The notes beneath the pieces are model-generated. The model saw only the letters and a program-made list of their open reading frames with translations, was not told the origin of the DNA and did no database searches. Below, one piece after another: positions 8,938-19,084 of a stretch of DNA of 51,005 nucleotides. The number at the start of each line of letters is the position of its first letter. Position 1 is the first letter of the stretch. The stretch spans positions 1 to 51,005 of the forward strand of contig JAFUTY010000034.1 in NCBI GenBank assembly GCA_017484005.1, read 5' to 3'. The position numbers and the translations under genes are program-made. Source of the DNA: Selenomonadaceae bacterium. GTDB lineage: Bacteria > Bacillota > Negativicutes > Selenomonadales > Selenomonadaceae.

Positions 8938-10716
8938 ATGGGCAAGGAATATTTGTCTGAATCTGCAGTATTTACATGTCCATTGGGAATGAGATTCAAA
9001 GCGATTGAAACTGCGAATTTCAAAGCAAAATTCAAGGGACAAAAATTGCTCACAAAGATGGCAAAATTGATTCCGAATCAATCGCCAATTCCATGTTCAT
9101 TTTTGCCACCAACTCCAGCAGGTGCGCCAATTCCATGCCCATGCATAGCTAATCCGATTTTTGATACCGTCATACATCGAGCGAGTGCGAATCTGTTGAC
9201 TGTAAACGCGAAATCTACTTGTGCAGCAGGACAATTCATAAAACCGCAACAATCTGGAACAAACAATCATGTCGTTACAGGATCGGCGATTTCCGCTCAA
9301 GTTGCATCGATAAATTTTCCAAAAAATGATACTCCAAAACAATCTGTCAAAACTGAATCGATTCAAAATCAATCAATTCAGACTCAATCGGATCAAAAAT
9401 TCCAATCAAATCAATCAATTACAAGCGATGAATTGTCAACATCGAAAGATATCAATTCTATCAATTTCGAAAAAAATATAGCATCCCCCGCCAAATCTGA
9501 AACTTTATCCAAATCGGACAAGTCTCTAGAAATTCGCGCTGGAATGCTATGTTCTTGCAGTAAAAACAGATCTGAATGTGAAAATTGCGCTTATCGATTA
9601 GACAATGAATCTGCGACGGTCAACAATAATTCAAATATCTTGAGACAAAACTACAACTCGACAAAACCGCATGCAGATCCTTACGATCAATATTTCGATG
9701 ATGAAGTTGAAATTCTTGGAAATAGCAAGCCGAATAGATGGCGTTATGCGGCTCATCATTTGATCCCTGGAAATCAAGTTTTCAAGCAGAATATTGAATT
9801 GGTCAGATTGGCGCAATTCTGTGGCTATGATATCAATTCTGCTACCAATTGCATAATGCTAGTAGGATATCCAGAGGATTATCCAGATATCGAAAAAATG
9901 AAAAGTGTCAAAGCATATGATGTAATGAGTGAAGGGCGAATTCAATGGCATGTCGGTGGACACAGTTACACGTTTACAGATGAAGAAAAATCAATGATTT
10001 GCAAGCAGATAGAGATTCGCAATAAAATCAAATTGACTCCTGCAGATATCAAAAATTATGCTGAATTGGTGCGCGAAGAAATTGAAAAGTTGGTTAGACG
10101 TTTAACATCGAAAAAGGATCGTCAAATAGTCTGTTATGCAGATCAACGAGTCAAGAAACAATTTTGTGACAAATTGGATAGAATTTCTCGAAAGATTAAA
10201 TCGAAATTATCGGCGTTTACTGACGTTGGAAAACCGCATCATAGCTTTCCATTCTACGTTTCGAAGGAAGCGTATCGATACACATATGCTCTTCCACGCA
10301 CCGGCAAAGTGATAACTGTCTTGCGAGATAAATCGAATCTCACTCTGACGAAATATCGATTGGAGCATTTCACCGATGCAATTGCGGAAAAAGATAAAAA
10401 TCTATCGATAAAATTGAAGTCTGAAAAAGTTTTCGATCTGTCTATCGATGGCTGGCAGAATGATTGTATTGTCTTTTGCGATAACGTGATATTTTTCGTT
10501 TATTTGAATGATACTCCGCGCAATATCTTGCCATTCGAAGTTGATATTGAACATCAATTTCCGATTGATCCTCAAAATACAGGCATGAATAGTCAACAAT
10601 TTTTGGAGGATCATGATACAGAAATTCTCGTTTGGTTGAGAGACAATCCAAATTATGGATATGTCAGTCCGATAATGATGGTCAAAAAGCGATTTTCAGA
10701 ATTCAATTCAGATTAG
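8938..10716 (+). CDS. PAAR-like (DUF4280-like) effector with AHH nuclease domain
   Basis: Residues 1-110 are Cys- and Pro-rich with the pattern of the PAAR-like DUF4280 family (FTCPLGM, PIPCSF, PCPCIANP, STCAAGQF); such proteins cap spikes of injection systems and carry effectors. A Gln/Ser/Asn-rich linker and a small Cys cluster (CSCSKNRSECENC) follow. Near residues 270-345 there is an AHH-type nuclease of the HNH/endonuclease VII group: AAHHLIPGNQVF, a YDINSATN segment and WHVGGHSYTF. About 250 further residues are unrecognised. The ATG at 8938 gives 592 residues; a TTG at 8932, overlapping the previous stop, is also possible. The likely role is a DNA- or RNA-cutting toxin delivered by the system. 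Confidence 0.7.
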   Translation: MGKEYLSESAVFTCPLGMRFKAIETANFKAKFKGQKLLTKMAKLIPNQSPIPCSFLPPTPAGAPIPCPCIANPIFDTVIHRASANLLTVNAKSTCAAGQFIKPQQSGTNNHVVTGSAISAQVASINFPKNDTPKQSVKTESIQNQSIQTQSDQKFQSNQSITSDELSTSKDINSINFEKNIASPAKSETLSKSDKSLEIRAGMLCSCSKNRSECENCAYRLDNESATVNNNSNILRQNYNSTKPHADPYDQYFDDEVEILGNSKPNRWRYAAHHLIPGNQVFKQNIELVRLAQFCGYDINSATNCIMLVGYPEDYPDIEKMKSVKAYDVMSEGRIQWHVGGHSYTFTDEEKSMICKQIEIRNKIKLTPADIKNYAELVREEIEKLVRRLTSKKDRQIVCYADQRVKKQFCDKLDRISRKIKSKLSAFTDVGKPHHSFPFYVSKEAYRYTYALPRTGKVITVLRDKSNLTLTKYRLEHFTDAIAEKDKNLSIKLKSEKVFDLSIDGWQNDCIVFCDNVIFFVYLNDTPRNILPFEVDIEHQFPIDPQNTGMNSQQFLEDHDTEILVWLRDNPNYGYVSPIMMVKKRFSEFNSD

Positions 10717-10719
10717 ACG

Positions 10720-11304
10720 GTGAGTTTATTGTCAAATTTTTACAGAATGACAGCTAACACCAATCTCGAAGATATGGTAAGAGCTGGCGAAGAAATCTTG
10801 ACACTGTCATTTGCATGTCAAACTTCATCTTTCCAATTTCTGAATCATGAACGAGTGACAGTACAAATCGCTGAGGGAAGTGGATTAGAGTTTCCAGATT
10901 TTCTTTACAATGATGGAATTCCATTGATTTCTCCAAAATTCAAGAAAATATTGGATTCTCAAGGAGTGGACAATCTATTTTACAAACCAATTTATCTTGA
11001 CGATGCAACGTTGGGATTGCATGAACCATATATCTTGGCCTTACCACCGCGGATTAGAGCTGTCAGACAGGAATATATGCATTTGCTCGATGAAGAGGGC
11101 GATGAAAATGAGGGAAAGGAGCTTTTGAAGGACGAATATGGGATTGCGCGTTACAAGATAAATTCGTCGGCAGTTGGCAATTATCGTATTTTCAAATTGG
11201 CAGATGTAGAGGATACCGATATCGTCGTGACTCGAAGTCTCATGACAGCTATATCTCAAGCCGCGTTGAGTAATATATTTTTTTCAGAATTGGAGGAGGA
11301 TTGA
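10720..11304 (+). CDS. Probable immunity protein (DUF1629/Imm11-like)
   Basis: 194 residues, 3 bases after the AHH toxin gene. The centre has a pattern seen in DUF1629/Imm11-type immunity proteins: FPDFLYNDGIPLISPKFKKIL, later YRIFKLADVEDTDIVVT and a hydrophobic helix near the C-terminus. Position right behind a specialised PAAR-type toxin also fits an immunity role, which would protect the producer cell from its own nuclease. It starts with GTG without a strong ribosome binding site, so translation is probably coupled to the toxin gene. The family call is from memory of the motif order and is moderate in strength. Confidence 0.55.
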   Translation: MSLLSNFYRMTANTNLEDMVRAGEEILTLSFACQTSSFQFLNHERVTVQIAEGSGLEFPDFLYNDGIPLISPKFKKILDSQGVDNLFYKPIYLDDATLGLHEPYILALPPRIRAVRQEYMHLLDEEGDENEGKELLKDEYGIARYKINSSAVGNYRIFKLADVEDTDIVVTRSLMTAISQAALSNIFFSELEED

Positions 11305-11307
11305 TGT

Positions 11308-13473
11308 ATGGCTGAACGTACATATCGATCGATTTTGTTCGAAGAATTCGATTCCAACAAACCAAGTCTTTATAGCATTTTGTCTATAGCGTCGAATCCT
11401 GCAAGCGAAACAGTCTATAAAGATGTCAAAGAAAAGTTGTCTGTTCACAGTTTCAAGAAATTTTTGGAGAAATTTGCTCCAACTGTATACGAAAAACATG
11501 AATTGGCAGCCGGTGGAAAAGGAATTGTCGTGACTTATTCAACGGAAAATTCTCCAGGCGCAATTCCATTGAATATCGTTGACAACGGCTATTACAAAAT
11601 GCTCTTGAATCTGTATCGTTCCAAGGAAAACAGCGGACAATCCAATTTGGAATTCAATTACGATGAATTGTTTGAACAATTGAAACCGACTCAAGAAGTT
11701 GAATCTGCCAAGAATTTACGCGCACAACTTCAAGCGGCTCAAGACAAATATTATGAATGTCTTGATAAAGGTGAGAGCACTGACGAGGCATATGGAACTT
11801 TCAAAAAATGCATGAAACGGGTGCGATCTCAATATGGGAAGTCAGCTATAAATCTTTTACCGCTTGCAATGGCTGATTTGGACAAGAAAATCGAGGCGGC
11901 AGATCTACTTCTTGGCAAAAATATTGGTCAAGATGAAAACGAGGTTAAACAATTAGCAAGTGGATATACTGCTTATTTTGAAGAAGATGGCACGTTGGGA
12001 GTGAGGGAAATTTAAACTCCCAAGAATGAAAAAAATGAATCTCAATCAACTGGATCTGAACGAAAATTGTTGTCTGCTATTATAGAACAAGATTATAACA
12101 GACAAGTTGATAGTCAAAGTGACTTCGTTCGTGATTTGGTAGTATCTACATATGCTCCTGTAACAACTTCTGAGAATTTAAGCGGAACTGTAGCGATGTC
12201 ATTGGCGGAAGTTCGTCAACAGCGCGAATTCAATCTCGAGAAAAAACATGCTTATGAGCAAACATATCAAGGCGCGAAAGAATCATTCATTCAAGCAATG
12301 ACTGAAACTGTTCAAAAATTGTTGGGAGTTCAAGCGTTGTTTGATCATGCAACGACAGATGGAAAACTGGTTGACGAAATCATTATTGCCAATTGTTCCG
12401 CTGGACTTCTAGTGAAAGAATGCAAAGAAGTTTTTCATGACTTCATCAAAAAAGTCGGTCGCGACACATTGGATAATAAAATTTGGTTTGGAATAGTTCC
12501 TGGTGTATCGGAAGGAATAGATGACGAGATAACTGACGACGACGATGATGATGATTTATTTGGCGATGGTTCAGTCAAGAAATCTTCCAAAGTTAAATCG
12601 AAATCCTCTCGAGCTGTCACTATGAATGAACTTCGTCAATTTTTACCGATTATGGATGAAGCTCGTGTAGTGACAGTCTTTAATTTCAAGCCGAATGAGG
12701 ACAATGGATTTTTGATGTCTCCAAAATATGTTGAGAGCAAGCGCGATGATTTGCAGAATATCAGTAACAAACATGCTGTATATGCTTATCCAAATTTCAC
12801 GTTGACTCGTCCGAGAAATATCGAGCTATTCAATGGCGCGGAGAGACTTGCAATTCCAGGTGTATATATTGACGCTGCATATGTCGCTGGAGGATTGTTG
12901 ATTGGAAGTCAGCAACATTCATATTTGGAGAGTCATAAGCTCAATGTTCATCGCGAATTGCCCTGCGTCAGAATCGATTTTGAAAATCCCGATGTGCGTT
13001 CGAAACTTGTCACCAAATTCAACAGGGAAAACTATTTTGGAGTCAGTGATGATTTGCGGGCGGCAATTAATCAAGATCGCATGGGATTTGTTTTCTCTGG
13101 AGACAAGATGGGCAATATTTAAAACACATATGTATATATTGCCAATACTCTTTATAAAAATCCGGACAGCAATAATTATCGTCCAATCTATGTGACTTTG
13201 CTCGAGGATTACGTTCTCATTATATACAAAATTGAAATTCAAGATAAATCGAATGGCGGCGTTGATAGAGAATTCATCAAGGGAATAGTCGGCAAGTGGA
13301 AAAGATGTGCTGAAAGCAAAGAGCATCGAAAAGATGTCAACTTGATTTTGCGTAAAAATGAAGAAATTACTCGAGCGGCAAATCCTGAAACGAATAATCG
13401 CGAACTGAAAATCAATTTGTCTTCAATGGAAGCGACTTTGGACGATCCTGAAATTAGAACTGAACAAAAATGA
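11308..13473 (+). pseudogene. Candidate contractile sheath-like protein, interrupted by two in-frame TAA codons
   Basis: One reading frame runs from the ATG at 11308 (GGAGGAGG upstream) to the TGA at 13471, broken only by TAA at 12013 and at 13120. Protein-like sequence continues in the same frame right after each stop, and no ribosome binding site or convincing restart follows either. The joined product would be about 720 residues, with a run of seven Asp near residues 410-416. I assign a sheath role only from size and place: it comes directly before a tube-like gene and a VgrG-like spike gene. The motifs do not clearly match TssB/TssC. Without readthrough, it would yield a 235-residue fragment plus unexpressed pieces. 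Confidence 0.5.
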
Positions 13474-13488
13474 TAAGGGGGAATTGCG

Positions 13489-13992
13489 ATGCATGGATTC
13501 AAAATTGCTATCGCGACAAAAGATCAAACACCGGAAGATTTGATCTCAATCGGAACAGATATCAATGAGCAAGACAATGACGAGAGTTCCGTGATTGAAT
13601 CGGCGGAAATTTTTTTGGATACAATTGATGACAACGTCAAGCAAAAATCCGGAAACATGCTGGCTAAAGTCACGATCAAAGGAAAAATTCCCCAAGCTCC
13701 TGAACTCATGAAAAAATTTCGCAAACTCAGCGAGTGGGCACGTGATCGCAAAGAGGCTGCGTATCGGGATATTTGCATAGCAGTTAAATCTGCAGAGGAT
13801 AGCTTTCAAGTGGTCTATACTCTCAAAGAGGTTTTCGTTGTCGATTACAAAGAATTTTACTTCTCGACATCTGGCTCGACAGAGGATCATGATCGCTTTG
13901 AACTCAAATTGACACAACGCGAAAACAATATGAACAAGATCGATGTTCTTAGTGACTGGCCAAGCGATTGGGAATGGGTTCGCAAGAGTTGA
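13489..13992 (+). CDS. Candidate Hcp/tail-tube-like protein
   Basis: 167 residues, with GGGGG upstream of the ATG. The predicted beta-rich layout with a C-terminal strand pair (VVYTLKEVFVVDYKEFYF, then DRFELKLTQRENN) resembles Hcp and phage tail-tube proteins, which form the inner tube of contractile systems. The gene lies between the sheath-like gene and the VgrG-like gene, the usual place of a tube gene. Primary sequence similarity is weak, so the call rests on size, strand pattern and order. Confidence 0.45.
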   Translation: MHGFKIAIATKDQTPEDLISIGTDINEQDNDESSVIESAEIFLDTIDDNVKQKSGNMLAKVTIKGKIPQAPELMKKFRKLSEWARDRKEAAYRDICIAVKSAEDSFQVVYTLKEVFVVDYKEFYFSTSGSTEDHDRFELKLTQRENNMNKIDVLSDWPSDWEWVRKS

Positions 13993-14031
13993 CGAAGGAT
14001 ATTTGACGAGAATCAAATGAGGTAAAGTCAG

Positions 14032-15480
14032 ATGCGTGTTAGTGGATTCGAAAAAATTCTCTATTTCACAGAGTTTAATCTCGAAAAAAAATGCAATAGT
14101 CATAGCAAATGTCATTTCTGCTGTGCTATTGCAATGGAAGCTGAAAACAGTTTTCTCGATCGCGCAGGGAAAGAAGTTCAGATTTTTTGGGATGAAAAGG
14201 GCAAATCGATCTGTATTTTCAGCGGCAGAATTGAAAATGTGCGAGTCAATAAATCCTTGCATTCTTCCAGTATCGAAGTGCTCGCGAAATCTTTATCAAT
14301 CAATGAGGATGAATCTATCTATACACGCATTTGGCAGAATCCTTCGAAAAAATTCGGTGATGTACTTTCAAAATCTCTATTGGAACTTAAAAATTGCGAC
14401 TTGCGTCTATCGAATTCAGTCAATCTGACTCCATATTCCAGACCAATTTTGCAAAACCAAGAATCGAATTTCAATTTTTTGCGACGAATTGCTGAATATT
14501 TGAAAATTCCTCTATGGATAGATGATACAAAATCTGGAAAAGGTTCGATCGTCTTGTCTGAATTGTTATCTGATTCTGCATATGATATCAAATCGGATGA
14601 AATCTTGCGATATTCAGCGATCAAAGATAGATCGGGACAAAAATTCATCACAGTTAATCTGAAAAGATATTTACCATTTGGCGCGAAAGTCAAGATATCT
14701 CAAGAATCTGGAGAATATGTCATTCATTCATTGAGCGTTGATTTTCAGCATGAAACCTATGAATTTTGTTACGAGTTAGAGCCATATTCATCTTGGAAAT
14801 ATGACGCTACATCGACGCAACATCTAGAGAAAACTGTATATTTGAAGGGCATCGTTGAGCAAAATAAAGATCCAAAAAATCTCGGACGGATTCAAGTTTC
14901 ATTCAAAGAATCAAACATTCAAGACATGGATCGCGAGCGAATTTGGATTCTGTACCAAAGTCCATATACTGGATTGTCGAGTGGAATTGTTTTTCTGCCG
15001 GATATCGGTGACAAAGTGAATATCATTTTTTCAAATGAGGACTTGTATGCAGTTTCAGCATCGCGCGAAAATGCATTGGCAGATGAATGTAAAAACATTG
15101 TTGAAAAGTACATCGGCAACAATTTCAAGCGACGAATTTTCTTCCGTGAGAAAGAATTGAAACTTGCTTCCGGTGAAAATTTAATTCTGATGGATGATGA
15201 AAAAATCGAGATTGTCATTGGCGAAAGCAAAATAATTTTGACGAAAGATCAAGTGCGATTGATTCAAAATAAAACTGAATTGGTGCTCGATTCAAAAGGC
15301 ACATATATCAAGACAAATGATAATGAAGTTGCAATCAATAATCAGGGAATAATTGGAAAATCCGGAAAGGAAATCGGTTTGAAATCTCAAGGCAATGTCA
15401 ATATTACTGGAAATGGTAAAGTCGTTGTTGATGCTAAATCGACGCTGTCTCTTAACGGATCTTTGGTTGATATTGGCTAG
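14032..15480 (+). CDS. VgrG / phage late control D-like spike protein
   Basis: 482 residues. The first 270 have the layout of gpD/gp27-type hub domains, including NQESNFNFLRRIAEYL, a signature of phage late control D and VgrG proteins. Residues ~283-340 form a gp5-like OB-fold (GRIQVSF, then RIWILYQSPYTG and FLPDIGDKVNIIF). The rest is a repetitive beta-strand region (IVIGESKIILTKDQV, LVLDSKGTYIKTND, VDAKSTLSLNGSLVDIG) expected to form a triangular needle. This would be the central spike of the particle, tipped by the PAAR-like effector encoded upstream. The ATG has GAGGTAAAG upstream. This is the most secure structural gene of the locus. Confidence 0.75.
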   Translation: MRVSGFEKILYFTEFNLEKKCNSHSKCHFCCAIAMEAENSFLDRAGKEVQIFWDEKGKSICIFSGRIENVRVNKSLHSSSIEVLAKSLSINEDESIYTRIWQNPSKKFGDVLSKSLLELKNCDLRLSNSVNLTPYSRPILQNQESNFNFLRRIAEYLKIPLWIDDTKSGKGSIVLSELLSDSAYDIKSDEILRYSAIKDRSGQKFITVNLKRYLPFGAKVKISQESGEYVIHSLSVDFQHETYEFCYELEPYSSWKYDATSTQHLEKTVYLKGIVEQNKDPKNLGRIQVSFKESNIQDMDRERIWILYQSPYTGLSSGIVFLPDIGDKVNIIFSNEDLYAVSASRENALADECKNIVEKYIGNNFKRRIFFREKELKLASGENLILMDDEKIEIVIGESKIILTKDQVRLIQNKTELVLDSKGTYIKTNDNEVAINNQGIIGKSGKEIGLKSQGNVNITGNGKVVVDAKSTLSLNGSLVDIG

Positions 15481-15491
15481 GGGGAAATTAA

Positions 15492-16820
15492 ATGAAAACT
15501 GATTTGACAGAATTGCAAAATATAATTGAGAAGGCAAATATTCCTATCGATCAGAAAAAGATGTTGAGCGAGACTTTCAATGCACTTTTGGCTCGGAATG
15601 ATTCAGTTTTGGAAGAAATTCGCAATCGTGTATTGAAAGAAAATAAAAATCTTCGAATGGATTTTAGCGATAAATGGAATATCGCAACGACACTGATATC
15701 TACGCATATTTCTGGCGGCGTGAGAGGCTTTCGTCGTATGATTGGAAATTTTCAGGAGTCGAAAGATGAAGAGAATTTTTTGGGAAATTCGCAATGTATC
15801 AATATAGAGAACAATTATTTTTTGAATTGTTCCTGCGAAAATGCATCGGAAATTTGCACTGATAAATATCCATATACTGGATGTGTTAATCTGCAAGGCG
15901 AGGATGTCAAGTTCAATTATCGATTGGCTTACGATTTGAGTTACACCGAAGCCGAGCGAATTCTTTTCTATATAGCGGATATCTATCATATTGCAAGACC
16001 GATCATTTTTTCACCGTATAGTCGTCGAGCTGTAAAAATACAAATTCCAAATCAAGATCAATATGCTCGAGTGGCAGATTTTCTCAATGACAATCCAGAA
16101 ACTTTAGTGCCATATTGTTTAGAACAGAATCAATTGGACGGAAAACTGTTATCTGGCAAGCAATTGATGTGGAATATTCGCACTGAATCTGTGTCTTTGC
16201 CGGAATATGAAATTGCAAATGATCAGAATCGATCCTATTTCGCGCCATATGGAGATCGGGAAATTTATCGCTATGAATTCAAAAATATAGATGACAATGC
16301 TTTTATCTGTCCAGATATCAGCGATTTTGCCAAAATCATTGCGGCGGAAAAAGATCTTGATCGACGACAAATCACTTTAATCGCCAAGGAACGATTGCTT
16401 GAGCCATGTGAACTTGTACAGATTATTCGAACTGACAGCAAAAATATTTATGACTTTCCAATTTTCAGCAATTCGACGAGCGATTCAAGATTTTCCAAAG
16501 AAAGATTGAGAACTGAGGGAGATCTTGAATTTGTCCTGCATAAATTGAGCATGCCGGAGCATGGATTTATCTGTCAATTCTATAGACTTAATCTCACTGA
16601 AAAAAGCGATCTGAAAATTGTTCCGCGATATTCACATGAATTGACTTATGGAGAATCTTACATACCGCACGAGCAGTATCTCTATGAAAAGAGACATGCA
16701 TTGCCATTTTGTTACATAAAATTTTCTGGCGATGAAAAATTTCTCACTGATTATGCAAATTATGTCCTACTTTTCTTGGAAAATCGTTATCCAGATTTTC
16801 GATGGATAGGGGTGATTTGA
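15492..16820 (+). CDS. Uncharacterised protein of the spike/chaperone locus
   Basis: 442 residues, 11 bases after the spike gene, with TAGGGGGAAA before the ATG. No signal peptide or membrane segment is visible. The N-terminus is helical; the middle contains a Cys-rich patch (NCSCENASEICTDKYPYTGC). I do not recognise the family. Its place after the spike gene suggests a baseplate or wedge protein, but nothing in the sequence proves it. Its TGA shares a base with the start of the next gene. Confidence 0.6.
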   Translation: MKTDLTELQNIIEKANIPIDQKKMLSETFNALLARNDSVLEEIRNRVLKENKNLRMDFSDKWNIATTLISTHISGGVRGFRRMIGNFQESKDEENFLGNSQCINIENNYFLNCSCENASEICTDKYPYTGCVNLQGEDVKFNYRLAYDLSYTEAERILFYIADIYHIARPIIFSPYSRRAVKIQIPNQDQYARVADFLNDNPETLVPYCLEQNQLDGKLLSGKQLMWNIRTESVSLPEYEIANDQNRSYFAPYGDREIYRYEFKNIDDNAFICPDISDFAKIIAAEKDLDRRQITLIAKERLLEPCELVQIIRTDSKNIYDFPIFSNSTSDSRFSKERLRTEGDLEFVLHKLSMPEHGFICQFYRLNLTEKSDLKIVPRYSHELTYGESYIPHEQYLYEKRHALPFCYIKFSGDEKFLTDYANYVLLFLENRYPDFRWIGVI

Positions 16821-17475
16821 TGGATTATTTATGGCGAAATTATGATTCTCAAAAATTTTACAAGCTGGATTCATCTTTCAAAAATTCATCACCCTCTTTG
16901 GAAATCAGTTTACGAAAAGATGATATCGCGATAGTAAATCCATTGCCGAGATTTACTGATATTTTTGATGAATTGTTGAGCCCTTGCGATTCATGGAAAT
17001 ATCAAGAGTCAGATGTCAAAGCATTATCAAACTGTCTGCTACATTTTCTAGCAAGACTGGATCGATTGAGCGGCATGTCAGCATCTGCTTTGCATGAAGA
17101 AAAATTGGATCAAGATTTATTGAATGGATGTTTTGGCGAATCTGCTAAAAAAATATATGATAATCTGAATTCCGAGCGAAAACAGTTGATCTTGGAATTT
17201 TTGCGACGTCAAGAATCAACGAATGGACGCAGATTGTATTTTCGTGAAGTTTTGAGGGCGATCTATCCAAAATCGAGCATCTATTTTTACCATGCAGAGA
17301 ATGAATTTCTGATTTGTCTTCCGCAGAAAAAAATGAATCTGATCGCAAAATCGTCAAATTGATCCAGATTTTATTTCTCGATGTGACAAGTGAATATCGA
17401 ATTTATTGGGAATATCCTTTCGGAATCATTGGGCAAAATCGAACAATGCGACTCGATCGAATGAAAATGTATTGA
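16820..17475 (+). pseudogene. Uncharacterised locus protein, frameshifted in an A run near its 3' end
   Basis: The ATG at 16820 overlaps the previous stop (TGATG arrangement, GGGGTG upstream). The frame stops at 17362, but a neighbouring frame continues with protein-like sequence (TSEYRIYWEYPFGIIGQNR) and ends at TGA 17473-17475, just before the next gene's ribosome binding site. Adding one A to the seven-A run at 17327-17333 joins both parts into a protein of about 218 residues, filling an otherwise empty 130-base gap. The family is unknown. The frameshift may be real, corrected by slippage, or a sequence error. Confidence 0.6.
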
Positions 17476-17492
17476 GATGAAAGGACTTGCAA

Positions 17493-19079
17493 ATGGATAC
17501 AACGACAGGCAAAGAGATCAGCATCGATCTTGGAACTACAACGACGATCGTTTCATACACTAAGAAGAAATCAGGTAAATTGACACAACTCAAATATAGC
17601 GGTGAAAAGTTGATTCCCTCAGTTCTATTTTTTCGTAGCGAATCGGAATGGGATATTGGAAAAAATGCGTTGGCAGGAATGGCAATACATCCATTGGCGG
17701 GAGTTGCAAATTTCAAATCTCACTTGTCAGATCCAGAGTATCGCTATGAAATGACAGCTGTAAATGGCGATCATTTTTGCTTGAAACCTCACGAGGCAAC
17801 AAAGCGATTTCTGATGAAAATTGTCAAAAACATGGAAGATGCATTGCTCAAGGAATTTGGAGCAATGGGAGGGACAATCGATCGCGCAGTCATTACTGTT
17901 CCTGCTAAATTTCCAGTAGTAGCTAAAGGCAGAACAAAAAAAGCAGCTAGAGATTGTGGGCTCGATGTCAAATTGACTTCTGAACCGACAGCAGCCGCTA
18001 CAGATTATCTGCAAAGTTATACTGAATTTGATAGACCTGGCGCAGTGATTATGGTTTATGATTTTGGTGGCGGAACGTTTGATGTTTCGATAGTGCAAAG
18101 GCAACCAAACAATCTCAAGGAAATCGCAACTGGAGGTGATAATTCTCTCAGCGGAAATCTTTTGACTGATCGAGTTGTCCAATATCTTATCAAGCGCATC
18201 GAGGAGCGTTATGCTATCCAATTCCCAAAGGATGCGGATGAACTTGACGATTTGGATAGCGAGGAGATCGATGAATATCGTAGCAATATGGCGGAAATTT
18301 GGCGCAATGCTAATCATATGAAAGAAATTTTATCGGGAGAAAATGAATCGGAAAGAGATTTACAGTTGATAATCAAAGGAAAGCCGAAAGTTTTTGGAGC
18401 ATATTTATCGCGCGAAGATTTTGAGGATATGATTCGTCCGGACATAAATCGCACCGTTGATATTGTCCAACAGACACTGAAAAAAGCATCTGAAAAGGGA
18501 ATAAATCGAGTCGATGTAGTTGTCATGGCGTGAGGAAGTTCAAATATTCCACTTGCTCGCGAGGCGTTGAAAGAAAGATTTCCAGATTTAGAAATCGATC
18601 CAGCTACCAATGCATCGTTTTTGATTTCTCGCGGAGCAGCAATTCTAGCCGAGCGAATTGTACAATTGGACAGCATCGAGCACATCACCAACACTCAAAT
18701 CGGTACAAGGGCGCGGGATGGATTTGTTTACAACAAATTTCAAATGCTCATTCCAGAAAATGCTCCATTGCCGGCGTCTGGAAGTCAAACTTTTCTCCTT
18801 GAAAAAGACGATCAGCGTGAATACAAGATTTACTATTATGAATATGATGTTGATAATTATCCAGGTATGACTCGCACCGATCAAGAAGGTATGGAGCAGG
18901 TTAATGTTTTGACGGTTGAACTTCCGCCCGGGCTGAGGAAAGTTGATACAGAAATTGAAGTAACTTTCACGATGCAAAAAGATGGAACTCTGGAAATCAA
19001 AGCTGTCACTAAGGATAGAGATGGCAAAGTTATCAATGATGGAAAGTTGAAAATAAAAAATGAAAGTGATTGGGAGTGA
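17493..19079 (+). pseudogene. DnaK-like Hsp70 interrupted by an in-frame TGA
   Basis: Hsp70 ATPase core: ISIDLGTTTTIVSY near residue 10, AVITVPAKF, SEPTAAATDY, and VYDFGGGTFDVSI near 187. At codon 347 a TGA (18531-18533) falls inside the adenosine-binding motif: the frame reads VVVMA-stop-GSSNIPL, where Hsp70s have a double glycine. A GGA codon changed by one base gives exactly this. The same frame continues for 182 more residues, including a beta-rich substrate-binding-like region (VLTVELPPGLRK). ATG at 17493 with AAGGA. It precedes two GrpE-like genes, so this looks like an Hsp70 with its exchange factors. Confidence 0.8.
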
Positions 19080-19084
19080 GCCGG

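Noticed and set aside
12534..12555. GAC/GAT run as a phase-variable repeat
   Set aside because: It encodes seven Asp with mixed codons and whole-codon length, so slippage would not shift the frame.
13546..14262. Minus-strand frame of 238 codons opposite the tube-like and spike genes
   Set aside because: It spans the gap between two well supported plus-strand genes and has no ribosome binding site or recognisable motif.
18531..18533. TGA read as glycine as a genome-wide code change
   Set aside because: Many genes in the window, including nth, mfd and the kds genes, end with TGA at sensible places and long genes contain no other internal TGA.
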